Shown: one piece after another, positions 36,149-43,621 of the stretch
Numbering within the stretch: position 1 is the first letter of the stretch
Layout: the number at the start of each line of letters is the position of its first letter
Assembly: GCF_030866785.1 (NCBI RefSeq)
Contig: NZ_CP133018.1
Location: forward strand, 4,030,001-4,094,000
Origin: Agromyces protaetiae
Lineage (GTDB): Bacteria > Actinomycetota > Actinomycetes > Actinomycetales > Microbacteriaceae
Direction of reading: 5' to 3'
Length of the DNA: 64,000 nt
Position numbers and translations under genes: made by a program
Notes under the pieces: generated by a model
Told to the model about the DNA's origin: nothing
The model's input: the letters and a program-made list of their open reading frames with translations, nothing else
Databases searched by the model: none

Positions 36149-36535
36149 TTACAGATTCCAGAAGTCGTCCTCGGCGCTCTGATCCGAGGAGAAGAGCCAG
36201 ACCTCCGCGATCCGGTCGTCGCTGACGCGGAAGAGGTCCACGCCCGACATCTCGATGCGAGCGTCGCCGCGGCTCGCCGAGAACCGGACGGTCGCCGCGA
36301 TGAGATCGCCGTTCTCCATGGCCGACTCGGCGTCGACCCTGAGTGAACCGTCACTGTGCTGCGCCATCGCCGCAAGGAGACTGAAGACGTCTGCTGTGCC
36401 GCGGCGGGTACCGGAAAACCGATGCGCGCCAGGCTGGTGCCAGACGACATCGTCGGTGAACACCGCGGCGAGCGCCTCGAGGTCGCCGGACGCAAGCGCG
36501 TCGATGTAGCGGGTGAAGACGTGGAGATGGGCCAC
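36149..36535 (-). CDS. SnoaL/NTF2-like protein
   Basis: This is a 128-residue protein of the NTF2/SnoaL-like fold, a small alpha-beta barrel used by isomerases, hydrolases and binding proteins. Visible features are TRYIDALASGDLEALAAVFTDDVVWHQPG with the usual helix and conserved Asp-Trp-His, then MSGVDLFRVSDDRIAEVWLFSSD with the family strand pattern. The GTG at 36535 has GGAGG 4 nt upstream and matches the family N-terminus; the frame stays open upstream through repeat DNA but loses similarity. Two matching inverted repeats at 36623-36648 and 36690-36715 lie ahead and may hold a regulator. Function is unknown. Confidence 0.75.
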   Translation of the reverse strand: MAHLHVFTRYIDALASGDLEALAAVFTDDVVWHQPGAHRFSGTRRGTADVFSLLAAMAQHSDGSLRVDAESAMENGDLIAATVRFSASRGDARIEMSGVDLFRVSDDRIAEVWLFSSDQSAEDDFWNL

Positions 36536-36622
36536 GTTGCCTCCGATCCTGCGGTTGCGCGTGAAAGGTTGCGCGTCACGCGTTGCGCGCGCACCGTGCG
36601 AACGCGCGTTGCGCACATCCGC

Positions 36623-36648
36623 AAAAACATACTGAGCATTGTGTTTTG
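36623..36648. promoter_or_regulatory. Operator-like inverted repeat, copy 1
   Basis: Arms AAAAACATA and TGTGTTTTG are separated by 8 nt (CTGAGCAT). They match the arms of copy 2 with two differences in all and have the same spacing. It lies 88 nt before the NTF2-like gene start. Confidence 0.55.
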
Positions 36649-36650
36649 CC

Positions 36651-36697
36651 CCGCGACATCCGAAACACAACATCCCGCGACATCCGAAACAAAACAT
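36651..36697. repeat. Two direct repeats of 23 bp at 24-bp period
   Basis: CCGCGACATCCGAAAC followed by ACAACAT (copy 1, 36651-36673) or AAAACAT (copy 2, 36675-36697). A weaker third relative (GCGCACATCCGCAAAAACAT) lies at 36611-36630. The copies link the two inverted repeats. Confidence 0.85.
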
Positions 36698-36715
36698 ATT
36701 GTCCGTTATGTTTTG
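36690..36715. promoter_or_regulatory. Operator-like inverted repeat, copy 2
   Basis: Perfect 9-bp arms CAAAACATA and TATGTTTTG flank an 8-nt spacer (TTGTCCGT). Two such sites 67 bp apart upstream of one gene suggest cooperative binding of a dimeric regulator; the neighbouring TetR protein is the obvious candidate. Confidence 0.6.
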
Positions 36716-36918
36716 CCGAACGCTTTCCCAAGCTGCCGTCCGACGCCGAAGCGACGAGGCTGCGGGATCGACACCCGATACTCGCGGACGTGTGGACCGA
36801 TTAGCAGATCCATCGGCTCACGCACGAGAGCGTACCGCTCCATGGTGGAAGACGCCAGGATATGTGCACATTAATATTTACATAGCAGTTGGTCGACGTG
36901 ATGGCGTCAGCTTCGGGT

Positions 36919-37566
36919 TCATCGCATGCCGGGAGGCTCGCACGCGTCGGACGCGCGCACCCAAGCCGGCGATGGCGGCTCGAGCGGCGAGCCGGGGTGC
37001 CGGAACGCATCGAGCATGTACTGACCGAAGCGCTTCCAGGCGTTCGGTGCGGAGCGCTGCGATACACGGAGGAGTCCGGCGTTCGCCTGTTGCAGCAGGT
37101 AGAAGTCGGATTCGTCGAAGTCGGGTCGGATGACGCCGGCATCGCGCGCGCGCACCACGAGCAAGCGCGTGGCGGCCAATGCCCTGGTGCGGTCCGCACG
37201 CAGGCGGTCCGTGCCGAGGCCGGGCAACAGGATGGCGTCGGTGAACGCGAGGTTCTCGGCCTGCTGGCGCAGCATGTAGCCGATGAACTCCCCGAAGGCG
37301 CGCGCCGCATCGGTCTGCGCATGCTCGGCAGCCTGCTCGGCGACGTCCGCGTAGCGGGCCATCTTCCCTTCGAACACCTCGCCGAGCAATCCCTGCACCG
37401 TGCGGAACCGCCGGTAGACGGTTCCGATCCCGACGCCCGCGACGTCGGCGATGTGCTCGAGCGTCACGCTCGAGCCTTGCTCGGCGAACACCCGACTCGC
37501 CGCCACGAGGATCGCCTGGCGGTTCCGTTCAGCATCTGCCCGCAATGGTCGCGTCGACTCGATCAC
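36919..37566 (-). CDS. TetR-family transcriptional regulator
   Basis: This is a TetR repressor of about 215 residues. The helix-turn-helix reads RQAILVAASRVFAEQGSSVTLEHIADVAGVGIGTVYRRFRTVQGLL; the rest is a helical ligand domain. I choose the GTG at 37566: a TACAAT box ends 7 nt before it and TTGGGG stands 17 nt further up, which fits a leaderless transcript, common in Actinobacteria. A TTG at 37602 would add 12 residues but coincides with that -35 box. The gene is 383 nt upstream of the NTF2-like gene on the same strand. The C-terminus (SPLEPPSPAWVRASDACEPPGMR) looks unstructured. Confidence 0.85.
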   Translation of the reverse strand: MIESTRPLRADAERNRQAILVAASRVFAEQGSSVTLEHIADVAGVGIGTVYRRFRTVQGLLGEVFEGKMARYADVAEQAAEHAQTDAARAFGEFIGYMLRQQAENLAFTDAILLPGLGTDRLRADRTRALAATRLLVVRARDAGVIRPDFDESDFYLLQQANAGLLRVSQRSAPNAWKRFGQYMLDAFRHPGSPLEPPSPAWVRASDACEPPGMR

Positions 37567-37573
37567 GGACGCG

Positions 37574-37602
37574 ATTGTATTATTCTGGGATTCATTCCCC
37601 AA
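37574..37602 (-). promoter_or_regulatory. Probable leaderless promoter of the TetR gene
   Basis: On the minus strand TTGGGG (37602-37597) and TACAAT (37579-37574) are 17 nt apart, and the GTG start codon follows the -10 box after 7 nt, which is the expected distance to the first transcribed base. Confidence 0.5.
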
Positions 37603-38086
37603 GTGGCTTGGTCGACTTTTTCACCGATCTTTGCCGTCCGAGGCATCCATGCGGCGTAGCCCGATGCCGGCAGACGCCTGCTCGACGACATCGTTCGCGA
37701 GAATCCGCGGAGCGTGCGACCGTATCCGGCACCACAGTCAGGGCGCTGCCTCACCGGCGCGGAGGCGATGACTCGCGGGAGGGCGCGCAGCACGAGGGCG
37801 ACCGCTGCGGTTGTGGCGGCGACCCAGACCGGGCTGAGGTCGCCGAGGGTCGTGGTGAGCCTCACCGCAGCGATGGCGGGTCCTGCCGCGGCTCGGACAG
37901 GTGAGCGGCGCAGTGGCGTACGACCCGCCGATGCTCGGGGCGCCCACCTGTCGACCCCCTCCCGACCGCCGGGACGGGTCCTCCACAGGACGCCTCGGCG
38001 GTGATTCCTCCACAGGTGAAAGCGCTGGTCGAGGTGGGTTTCTGCGGCAGCGGGCGATGTCGGTGGGTGTGTGGATACTGGTGCGC
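37603..38086. other. 484-nt region without a recognisable gene
   Basis: This lies between the divergent TetR and HNH genes. A minus-strand frame (37865 down to 37563) contains a short hydrophobic run (VWVAATTAAVALVLRALPRV) that could be a relic of a membrane protein formerly controlled by the TetR protein. It has no ribosome site, overlaps the TetR promoter and loses hydrophobicity quickly, so I do not call it a gene. Confidence 0.5.
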
Positions 38087-39913
38087 ATGACGATCTCTCC
38101 GCTCGACCGGTTGCACGCCGATCTCGGTGCGCTGGCCGTGGTGTGGGCGCAGGCGCAGCCTGCGTTCGGGGTCGCGAGCGCTGCCGGTGCGGGCGGTGGC
38201 GCGGGTGGCGGCTCCGGTGCGGGTGTGAGTGGCGGTGCCGGTGGCGGCGCGGGTGGCGGTTCCGGTGCGGGTGGTGGTGCGGGTGGTGGTGTGGATGGCT
38301 TTGCGGCGTTGAGTGGGCCGGGGTTGGTGCGGGTGGTCGAGGGTGCGGCGCGGTTGAAGCGGTCGGTGGAGGCGTTTCTGGCGCTGGCTGGTGCTGAGGT
38401 CGCGGCCCGGTCGGCGCCGGAGTTCGGGGCTGAGAGCTTGGCGAAACAGTACGGGCACTCGTCCCCGGCGAAGCTGGTCGCGGCGGTGACCGGGGGTGGG
38501 CAGGGTGAGGCGTCCCGGTTGCTCGCGGTCGGTGAAGCGACCCGGCAGCGGGAGTCGTTCACGGGCGAGGTGTTGCCGGCGAAGTTCGCGCACGTCCGGG
38601 CGGGGCTTGATGCGGGGGTGTTGAGCATCGAGGCGGCGAATCTGATCACGGGCATGCTGGCCCGGGTCGAGCTGCGCACCGACCCTGGACGGTTGGCCGC
38701 GGCTGAGGAGCGCCTGGTGCAGGTCGCGGCCGGGCAACCACTGTCACTGGTCGGCCGGGCAGTCAAAGTTGCCGAAGCGCAGCTGAATGCCGGCGGTCTG
38801 GCACGGGCCGATGCGCGGATGCATGCCGAGCGGTCGCTGACGTTCCGCGAAGACGCCGACGGGGTGTTCCATCTGCGAGCCCGCCTCGACCCGGTCACCG
38901 CCGCGCCGGTGAAGGCGGCGCTGGACGCGCTGGTCAGCGACGCACTCCGCCGACGCGGGTCAGGCGGCACGGTCCCTAGCGGCAGCGGCAGCGGCAGCGG
39001 CAGCGGCAGCGGGAGCGGGAGCGGTGGCGGCGGCAGCGCCAGTGCCGCTTTGGCCGGAGGTGAGACCGTTGCCGCGGAGGCCGGCGCCGCTGACGGTGGC
39101 CCGAGCGGTGGCGGTGGCCCGAGCGGTGGCGGTGTCACCAACGGTGGCGGAGCTGGCGGCGACGGCCGTGGTGCGGCGCCGGTGATCCAGGACAGGCGGT
39201 CGATCCCGCAGGTGCAGGCCGACGCGTTGGCCGAGCTGGCGCGGCACGCGCTGGGCTGTCAAGCCGCACCCGGGTCGGTACCCGCGACCACGATCGTGGT
39301 CCGGATGAGTCTCGACGCGCTCCGCGACGGCGTAGGGACAGCGGAGATCGATGGCATCGACCGGCCGATCAGCGCGGGCGCGGTCCGCAAGCTCGCCGCC
39401 GACGCCGAACTCATCCCCGCCGTGCTCGGCGCCGACAGCGTCCCACTCGACCTCGGCCGCGGCACCCGCCTGTTCACCCGGTACCAACGCATCGCGCTCA
39501 TGGAACGCGACGGTGGGTGCGCGTCCTGCGGGGCGAACATCACCTACGCCGAAGCGCACCACATCGACTGGTGGTCCGCCGGCGGCACCACCGACCTGAG
39601 CAACGGGGTCATGCTCTGCGCCAGCTGCCACCACCAGATCCACGACCAAGGCTGGCAAATCCGCATCACCGGGCGCGACCGACGCGGGCAGGTCTGGTTC
39701 ATCCCACCACCACACCTCGACCCGAAACAGACCCCCAAACTCGGCGGCAAAGCCCGCTTCACCCCCACACCAGGCGCCCCACCACAACCCGAACCCGCGC
39801 CGCCCCCGGCGATACGGTCCGATGACGAATCCAGCCAGCGATCACCCGCGCTCCTCGACCCGCCGGTATCCCTGCATCACCCGGCACCGGGCAACCCCTC
39901 GCATGTGGTGTGA
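38087..39913 (+). CDS. DUF222-HNH endonuclease-domain protein with glycine-rich inserts
   Basis: This is a 608-residue protein with an N-terminal DUF222 helical region and a C-terminal HNH nuclease domain, related to the multicopy 13E12-type proteins of Actinobacteria. The HNH motif reads CASCGANITYAEAHHIDWWSAGG, then GVMLCASCHHQIHD, with two Cys pairs for zinc and the catalytic His pair. Two low-complexity inserts stand out: Gly-Ala-rich after residue 30 (38180-38295) and Gly-Ser-rich between DUF222 and HNH (38960-39160). The ATG at 38087 gives the usual family N-terminus. Such genes are often numerous in Microbacteriaceae genomes; whether they act as homing, defence or repair nucleases is not settled. 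Confidence 0.85.
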   Translation: MTISPLDRLHADLGALAVVWAQAQPAFGVASAAGAGGGAGGGSGAGVSGGAGGGAGGGSGAGGGAGGGVDGFAALSGPGLVRVVEGAARLKRSVEAFLALAGAEVAARSAPEFGAESLAKQYGHSSPAKLVAAVTGGGQGEASRLLAVGEATRQRESFTGEVLPAKFAHVRAGLDAGVLSIEAANLITGMLARVELRTDPGRLAAAEERLVQVAAGQPLSLVGRAVKVAEAQLNAGGLARADARMHAERSLTFREDADGVFHLRARLDPVTAAPVKAALDALVSDALRRRGSGGTVPSGSGSGSGSGSGSGSGGGGSASAALAGGETVAAEAGAADGGPSGGGGPSGGGVTNGGGAGGDGRGAAPVIQDRRSIPQVQADALAELARHALGCQAAPGSVPATTIVVRMSLDALRDGVGTAEIDGIDRPISAGAVRKLAADAELIPAVLGADSVPLDLGRGTRLFTRYQRIALMERDGGCASCGANITYAEAHHIDWWSAGGTTDLSNGVMLCASCHHQIHDQGWQIRITGRDRRGQVWFIPPPHLDPKQTPKLGGKARFTPTPGAPPQPEPAPPPAIRSDDESSQRSPALLDPPVSLHHPAPGNPSHVV

Positions 39914-40074
39914 ACGCACTCGACTCACCGGCTGGTGGGTCGAGCACAGCTGGTGGCCCTCCGGTACTGACCACGCCCGGCGCACCGCCGTGATGTGTGG
40001 CAGTTCCGGCCGTGACGGGCGGCCTCAAGGAGGAACCTCCGATTGGCCGACGGTCGGCGACGGGGGTCGGTATC

Positions 40075-41418
40075 GTGGCGGACGTGACCCGCCTCCCCCC
40101 GACGATCATCCACTCCGCCCGACTGGTCAGCGCCGGCGAGACCGTGCCCGACGCGTGGGTGCGCTTCGAGGGCGGCCGAGTCGTCGCGCGCGGCACGCGC
40201 GACGGCTGGCGCGACGCCCTCGGTGCTGATGGCTCGGCGGCGGATTCCGCGGCGGCGAAAGCCACGGGGACGGATGCCGCTCCGGCGGACTCCTCGGTGG
40301 TGGATGCCGCGGCGGCGGCTGCCTCGGCGGCGGGCGCCACGGCGGACTCCCCGGTGGTGGACGCCACGGCGGACTCCTCGGTGGTGGACGCCACGGCGGC
40401 GGCTGCCACAGTGGTCGATGCCGCGGGCCGCATCCTCGTCCCGGGGTTCATCGACCTGCACTGCCACGGCGCGGGCGGCGCGGCCGCCGAGGATGGCGAG
40501 GCGGCGCTCGAGACCATGCTCGACGTGCACTCGGCCCACGGTACGACGCGCACGGTCTGCTCGCTCGTCTCCGCGCCGGTCGAGGCGCTGGTCCCGCGAC
40601 TGGAGGCCATCGCCCGGCTGGCGGCGCGCGATCCGCGCGTGCTCGGCGCGCACCTCGAGGGTCCGTTCCTCGACGACGAGTTCCGTGGCGCGCACGACCC
40701 CGCCGCGCTGCGCGCACCCGATGACGCCGCCGTCGATGCGCTGCTCGAGGCATCCGCCGGCACGCTCCGCCAGGTGACGCTCGCACCCGAGCACGACCGC
40801 GGCTTCGCCGCGCTGCACCGGTTCACCGGCGCGGGCGTCGCGGTCGCCGTCGGCCACTCGGGAGCCGACTACGCCCTGGCGCTCGCGGCATTCGACGCCG
40901 GCGCGTCGATCCTGACGCATGCCTTCAACGGCATGCGTGGCATCCACCACCGCCAGCCCGGACCCGTCGTCGCGGCGATGCACGCGCCACACGTGACACT
41001 CGAGGTCATCAACGACGGCGTGCACCTGCACCCGGACGTGGTCAAGCTCGCGTTCCAAGGCGCCCCGGGCCGGGTCGCGCTCGTGACCGACGCGATGGCC
41101 GCGACCGGATCGGCAGACGGTTCGTACGTGCTCGGCTCGCTCGAGGTCGACGTGCGAGACGGAGTCGCGCGCATCGTCGAGACCGGGTCCATCGCAGGTT
41201 CGACGCTGACGCAGGACGAGTCACTCCGCCGGGCGGTGACCGACAGCGGCATCCCGTTCGAGGTCGCCATCGCGGCACTCACGACCGTGCCCGCCGCGGC
41301 GATCGGCCGCGCCGACGACCTCGGCCGACTCGAGGTCGGCTACGCCGCCGACGCAGTGCTGCTCGCCGACGACCTCACGGTCGACGCGGTGTGGTCGGCG
41401 GGCCGCCGCGTGCGCTGA
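40075..41418 (+). CDS. nagA: N-acetylglucosamine-6-phosphate deacetylase with an Ala/Ser/Asp-rich insertion
   Basis: This 447-residue amidohydrolase removes acetate from GlcNAc-6-phosphate. Metal and substrate motifs are present: PGFIDLHCHG, the Glu in GAHLEGPFL, His in VAVGHSGADY, HAFNGM with the second His, NDGVHLHPDVV and the catalytic Asp in VALVTDAMAATG. Between the N-terminal beta domain and PGFIDLHCHG there is an unusual insertion of about 60 residues (40220-40420) made of repeated DSSVVDATA-like units. The start is uncertain: GTG at 40075 or 40084, both weakly supported. No nagB or PTS gene is adjacent; only the DUF4862-type gene follows. Confidence 0.88.
   Translation: MADVTRLPPTIIHSARLVSAGETVPDAWVRFEGGRVVARGTRDGWRDALGADGSAADSAAAKATGTDAAPADSSVVDAAAAAASAAGATADSPVVDATADSSVVDATAAAATVVDAAGRILVPGFIDLHCHGAGGAAAEDGEAALETMLDVHSAHGTTRTVCSLVSAPVEALVPRLEAIARLAARDPRVLGAHLEGPFLDDEFRGAHDPAALRAPDDAAVDALLEASAGTLRQVTLAPEHDRGFAALHRFTGAGVAVAVGHSGADYALALAAFDAGASILTHAFNGMRGIHHRQPGPVVAAMHAPHVTLEVINDGVHLHPDVVKLAFQGAPGRVALVTDAMAATGSADGSYVLGSLEVDVRDGVARIVETGSIAGSTLTQDESLRRAVTDSGIPFEVAIAALTTVPAAAIGRADDLGRLEVGYAADAVLLADDLTVDAVWSAGRRVR
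40220..40425 (+). repeat. In-frame minisatellite inside nagA
   Basis: Units such as GCGGACTCCTCGGTGGTGGA and close variants recur, giving DSSVVDA, DSPVVDATA and DSSVVDATA in the protein. The genuine catalytic-domain entry (TVVDAAGRILVPG) follows at once, and the repeat units echo that VVDA segment, suggesting expansion from it. Confidence 0.8.
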
Positions 41419-41432
41419 CCGACGCGGGCCGA

Positions 41433-41590
41433 CAGACCACAGACCACAGACCACAGACCACAGCCGAATGCGCAGGGCGCACAGCGCAGCCCGCAGCCCG
41501 CAGCCCGCAGCCCGCAGCCCGCAGCCCGCAGCCCGCAGCACCGCAGCACCGCAGCACCGCAGCACCGCAGCACCGCAGCACCGCAGCACC
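41433..41590. repeat. Three consecutive short tandem-repeat arrays after nagA
   Basis: First, about 4.4 copies of CAGACCA (41433-41463). Second, seven copies of GCAGCCC (41486-41534). Third, seven copies of GCAGCACC (41535-41590). The second and third arrays abut and share GCAGC. The whole block lies 15 nt after the nagA stop and fills most of the gap before the next gene. Confidence 0.96.
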
Positions 41591-41686
41591 GCGCTAACAT
41601 GAAACCATGTGCCATGTTGCTGCAGTCGTGACCGAAGCTGAACGCTGCGCCCCGCGGGCCTCGTCCGGACCGATGGTGGCACGCCG

Positions 41687-42631
41687 ATGACTCCACGCAC
41701 GCCGGCGGTGGTGGTCGGTGCGTACGCGGCACTCCCGTCCGAGGCATCCGCGCAGGATCGCTTCATCCGGGGCGTCCTCGACCTGCCCGGCGTCGACGGA
41801 TTCGAGCTCCCGCTCATGATCGATGCGGCCACCGATCGACGATGGCTTGACTGGACTCCGCCAGGACGCCCGAGCGTGGCGACCCTGATCCCGGCCTTCG
41901 CGATCCGCAGCCGGCAGGACCCCCGGTTCGGTCTGGCCTCGGCCGACCCCGAGGGCCGGGCCGCGGCGCTCGACCTACTCCGCCGGCTCCACGACACCGC
42001 CCGGCAGTGGCACGACCTCGGGCGCGAACTGTCCGTCGTGTCGATGTCCAGCGCACCGCAGATGACGGACCCGGCCGCGGCGGAGCGCGCGTTCGAATGC
42101 AGCCTCCGTGAGATCCGCGGCTGGGATTGGGGCTCGACGCGACTCGTCGTCGAGCACTGCGACGCCCCACGACCCGAGCATGCGCCGGAGAAGGGCTACC
42201 TCGCATTGGAGCGAGAGGTGCGGGCGATCGAACGAACCGACGACGGACGCACCGAGTGCGGGATCGCGGTCAATTGGGGGCGGTCCGTGCTCGAGCACCG
42301 GGACGTGGCCGGCGCCGCACGAGACGCCGCGCGCGCAGGCGACCGACTGCGCGGCTTCATCCTGTCGGGCGTGAGCGATCGGGACACCGAGTACGGGCCG
42401 GCGTGGGCCGATGCGCATACTCCCGTGGTGCACGAGGCGAGTGACGACTCCCTGCTGACCCTGTCGCGTGCGCGTGACGTGCTCGCCCGGCTACCGCGGG
42501 AGCTCTGGTACCTGGCGGTGAAAACCGGGGCGAAGCCCGCTTCGCTCAGCGCGACGCAGCGCATCGCGCTCATCGCGCCCGCCGTCCAGCTTCTGACCGC
42601 CACCCGTGACCTCGCGGAGGCAGCAAAGTAG
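41687..42631 (+). CDS. DUF4862-type protein
   Basis: This 314-residue soluble protein resembles the actinobacterial DUF4862 family by its layout; the assignment is from memory of the family and not certain. It starts VVVGAYAALPS, has an acidic centre (FELPLMIDA, RLVVEHCDAPRPEHAPEKGYLALEREVRAIE), NWGRSVLEHRD, and FILSGVSDRDTEYGPAWADAHTP, with His, Glu and Asp residues placed as in sugar-isomerase-like TIM barrels. It follows nagA after the tandem-repeat block on the same strand, hinting at amino-sugar metabolism. The stop codon lies inside the first IclR-type palindrome. Confidence 0.65.
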   Translation: MTPRTPAVVVGAYAALPSEASAQDRFIRGVLDLPGVDGFELPLMIDAATDRRWLDWTPPGRPSVATLIPAFAIRSRQDPRFGLASADPEGRAAALDLLRRLHDTARQWHDLGRELSVVSMSSAPQMTDPAAAERAFECSLREIRGWDWGSTRLVVEHCDAPRPEHAPEKGYLALEREVRAIERTDDGRTECGIAVNWGRSVLEHRDVAGAARDAARAGDRLRGFILSGVSDRDTEYGPAWADAHTPVVHEASDDSLLTLSRARDVLARLPRELWYLAVKTGAKPASLSATQRIALIAPAVQLLTATRDLAEAAK

Positions 42632-42643
42632 AATGCGGTTCCA
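42629..42643. promoter_or_regulatory. IclR-type palindrome, site 1 (before the iclR-type gene)
   Basis: TAGAATGCGGTTCCA, matching TGGAA-N5-TTCCA with one change. It lies 60 nt before the regulator start, suggesting autoregulation. Confidence 0.7.
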
Positions 42644-42703
42644 CATGGAGGCGACCTCCTCTACGATGGGAGTCGTCTCGCCCACCACGACCGCAGGACT
42701 CGC

Positions 42704-43522
42704 ATGAAGAACGGCAATGACGGCGCCCAGGGACACGGCTATCACTCGCACGCGCTGAGCCGCGGCCTGGCGATCATCCAGGCGGTCGCGCAGACCGAAG
42801 ACGTGGCCACCCTCGCCGAGCTCCATGAGACGACCGGGCTGCCGAAGAGCACGCTGGTCCGCTTGCTCTCGGTCCTCGAGGACGAGGACTACCTCATCAA
42901 GGTCGACGAGCGGCCCGCCTACCGCCTCGGCCATGCGATCCTGCCGATCGCCGCCTCGTACATGAGCTCCGCGTCGGTGGCCGACCTCTTGCGGCCGCAC
43001 CTGCGACCGCTCGCGCAGGAGACCGGGTGGACCGCGAACTTCGGAATCCTCGACGGGCTCGACGTCGTGCACCTCTGCGTCGAGTTCCCCAACCGGCCGA
43101 TCCACTACAACACGACCGAGGGCAGCTCCTCGGAGGCGTACTGCACCGGGCTCGGCAAGGCCGTCTTCCTCGAGCTCTCCGAGGAGGCGATCCGGCGGAG
43201 CCTGCCGCCCGAGCCGTTCGCCCGTCGGACGGCGAACACGCTCACGACCTGGGACGAGCTGGCCGCCGACCTCGAGCTCAGCCGCGCACGCGGCTATGCG
43301 GTCGACGCCGAGGAGGCGGACGCCGGCCTGCGTTGCGTCTCGGTTCCGGTCGTCTCGAACGGGCAGGTCCTCGGCGCGGTCTCCGTGTCTGGACCGGCCG
43401 GCGAGGGCGACCCCGAGACCGAGCGGCGCTTCGTCGCGCTGCTGCTCGAGGCCCGCGACCGCATCGCTCGCGAGAGCGGGCTCCGTGGCGCGCTCGGAAT
43501 CGGAGCGTCTCCCGCGGCCTGA
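42704..43522 (+). CDS. IclR-family transcriptional regulator
   Basis: This is a 272-residue IclR regulator. The N-terminal winged helix has HALSRGLAIIQAV, LAELHETTGLPKSTLVRLLSVLEDEDYL and the wing; the C-terminal effector domain has the usual LRPHLRPLAQETGWTANFGILDGLDVVHL, SSEAYCTGLGKAVF and GLRCVSVPVVSNGQVLGAVSVSGPA. IclR proteins bind 13-16 bp palindromes and sense small carboxylates or aromatics. It stands at the left edge of the catabolic island and is the only IclR gene visible, so it is the best candidate to bind the six TGGAA-N5-TTCCA sites. Confidence 0.92.
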   Translation: MKNGNDGAQGHGYHSHALSRGLAIIQAVAQTEDVATLAELHETTGLPKSTLVRLLSVLEDEDYLIKVDERPAYRLGHAILPIAASYMSSASVADLLRPHLRPLAQETGWTANFGILDGLDVVHLCVEFPNRPIHYNTTEGSSSEAYCTGLGKAVFLELSEEAIRRSLPPEPFARRTANTLTTWDELAADLELSRARGYAVDAEEADAGLRCVSVPVVSNGQVLGAVSVSGPAGEGDPETERRFVALLLEARDRIARESGLRGALGIGASPAA

Positions 43523-43541
43523 CGCCGGATCATCCAACTCG

Positions 43542-43570
43542 TTGACATGGAATAGCGTTCCACGTAATGT
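43542..43570 (+). promoter_or_regulatory. Promoter with IclR-type palindrome (site 2) in its spacer
   Basis: TTGACA (43542-43547) and TAATGT (43565-43570) are separated by exactly 17 nt. The perfect palindrome TGGAATAGCGTTCCA (43548-43562) fills that spacer, so a bound protein would block RNA polymerase. Transcription proceeds into the first amidohydrolase, whose ATG is 52 nt downstream of the -10 box. Confidence 0.85.
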
Positions 43571-43621
43571 CGACCTCGGCGAGGCAGCCCGATCAGGGGC
43601 GATGCCGCCGAAGGAGCGCAC

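Larger units (their letters stand above)
36536..36918. other. 383-nt AT-richer intergenic segment
   Basis: This gap between the NTF2-like gene and the end of the TetR gene is clearly AT-richer than its surroundings, especially 36620-36720 and 36860-36890. It holds two inverted repeats and a 24-bp-period direct repeat listed separately. I see no convincing gene. A short minus-strand frame could encode a twice-repeated CFGCRG peptide from the direct repeat, but it has no clear ribosome site. Confidence 0.7.

Noticed and set aside
36149..36697. Longer 182-residue version of the NTF2-like protein
   Set aside because: The extra N-terminus comes from repeat DNA and a GTG with GGAGG at 36535 gives the normal family length.
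37563..37865. Possible small membrane protein opposite the HNH gene's upstream region
   Set aside because: Only one short hydrophobic run, no ribosome site, and it overlaps the TetR promoter.
38087..39913. Mobile element or homing intron boundary around the HNH gene
   Set aside because: I found no flanking inverted or target-site repeats and no second mobility gene.
41433..41590. Possible CRISPR-like array
   Set aside because: Units are 7-8 bp with no spacers and no cas genes nearby; these are simple tandem repeats.
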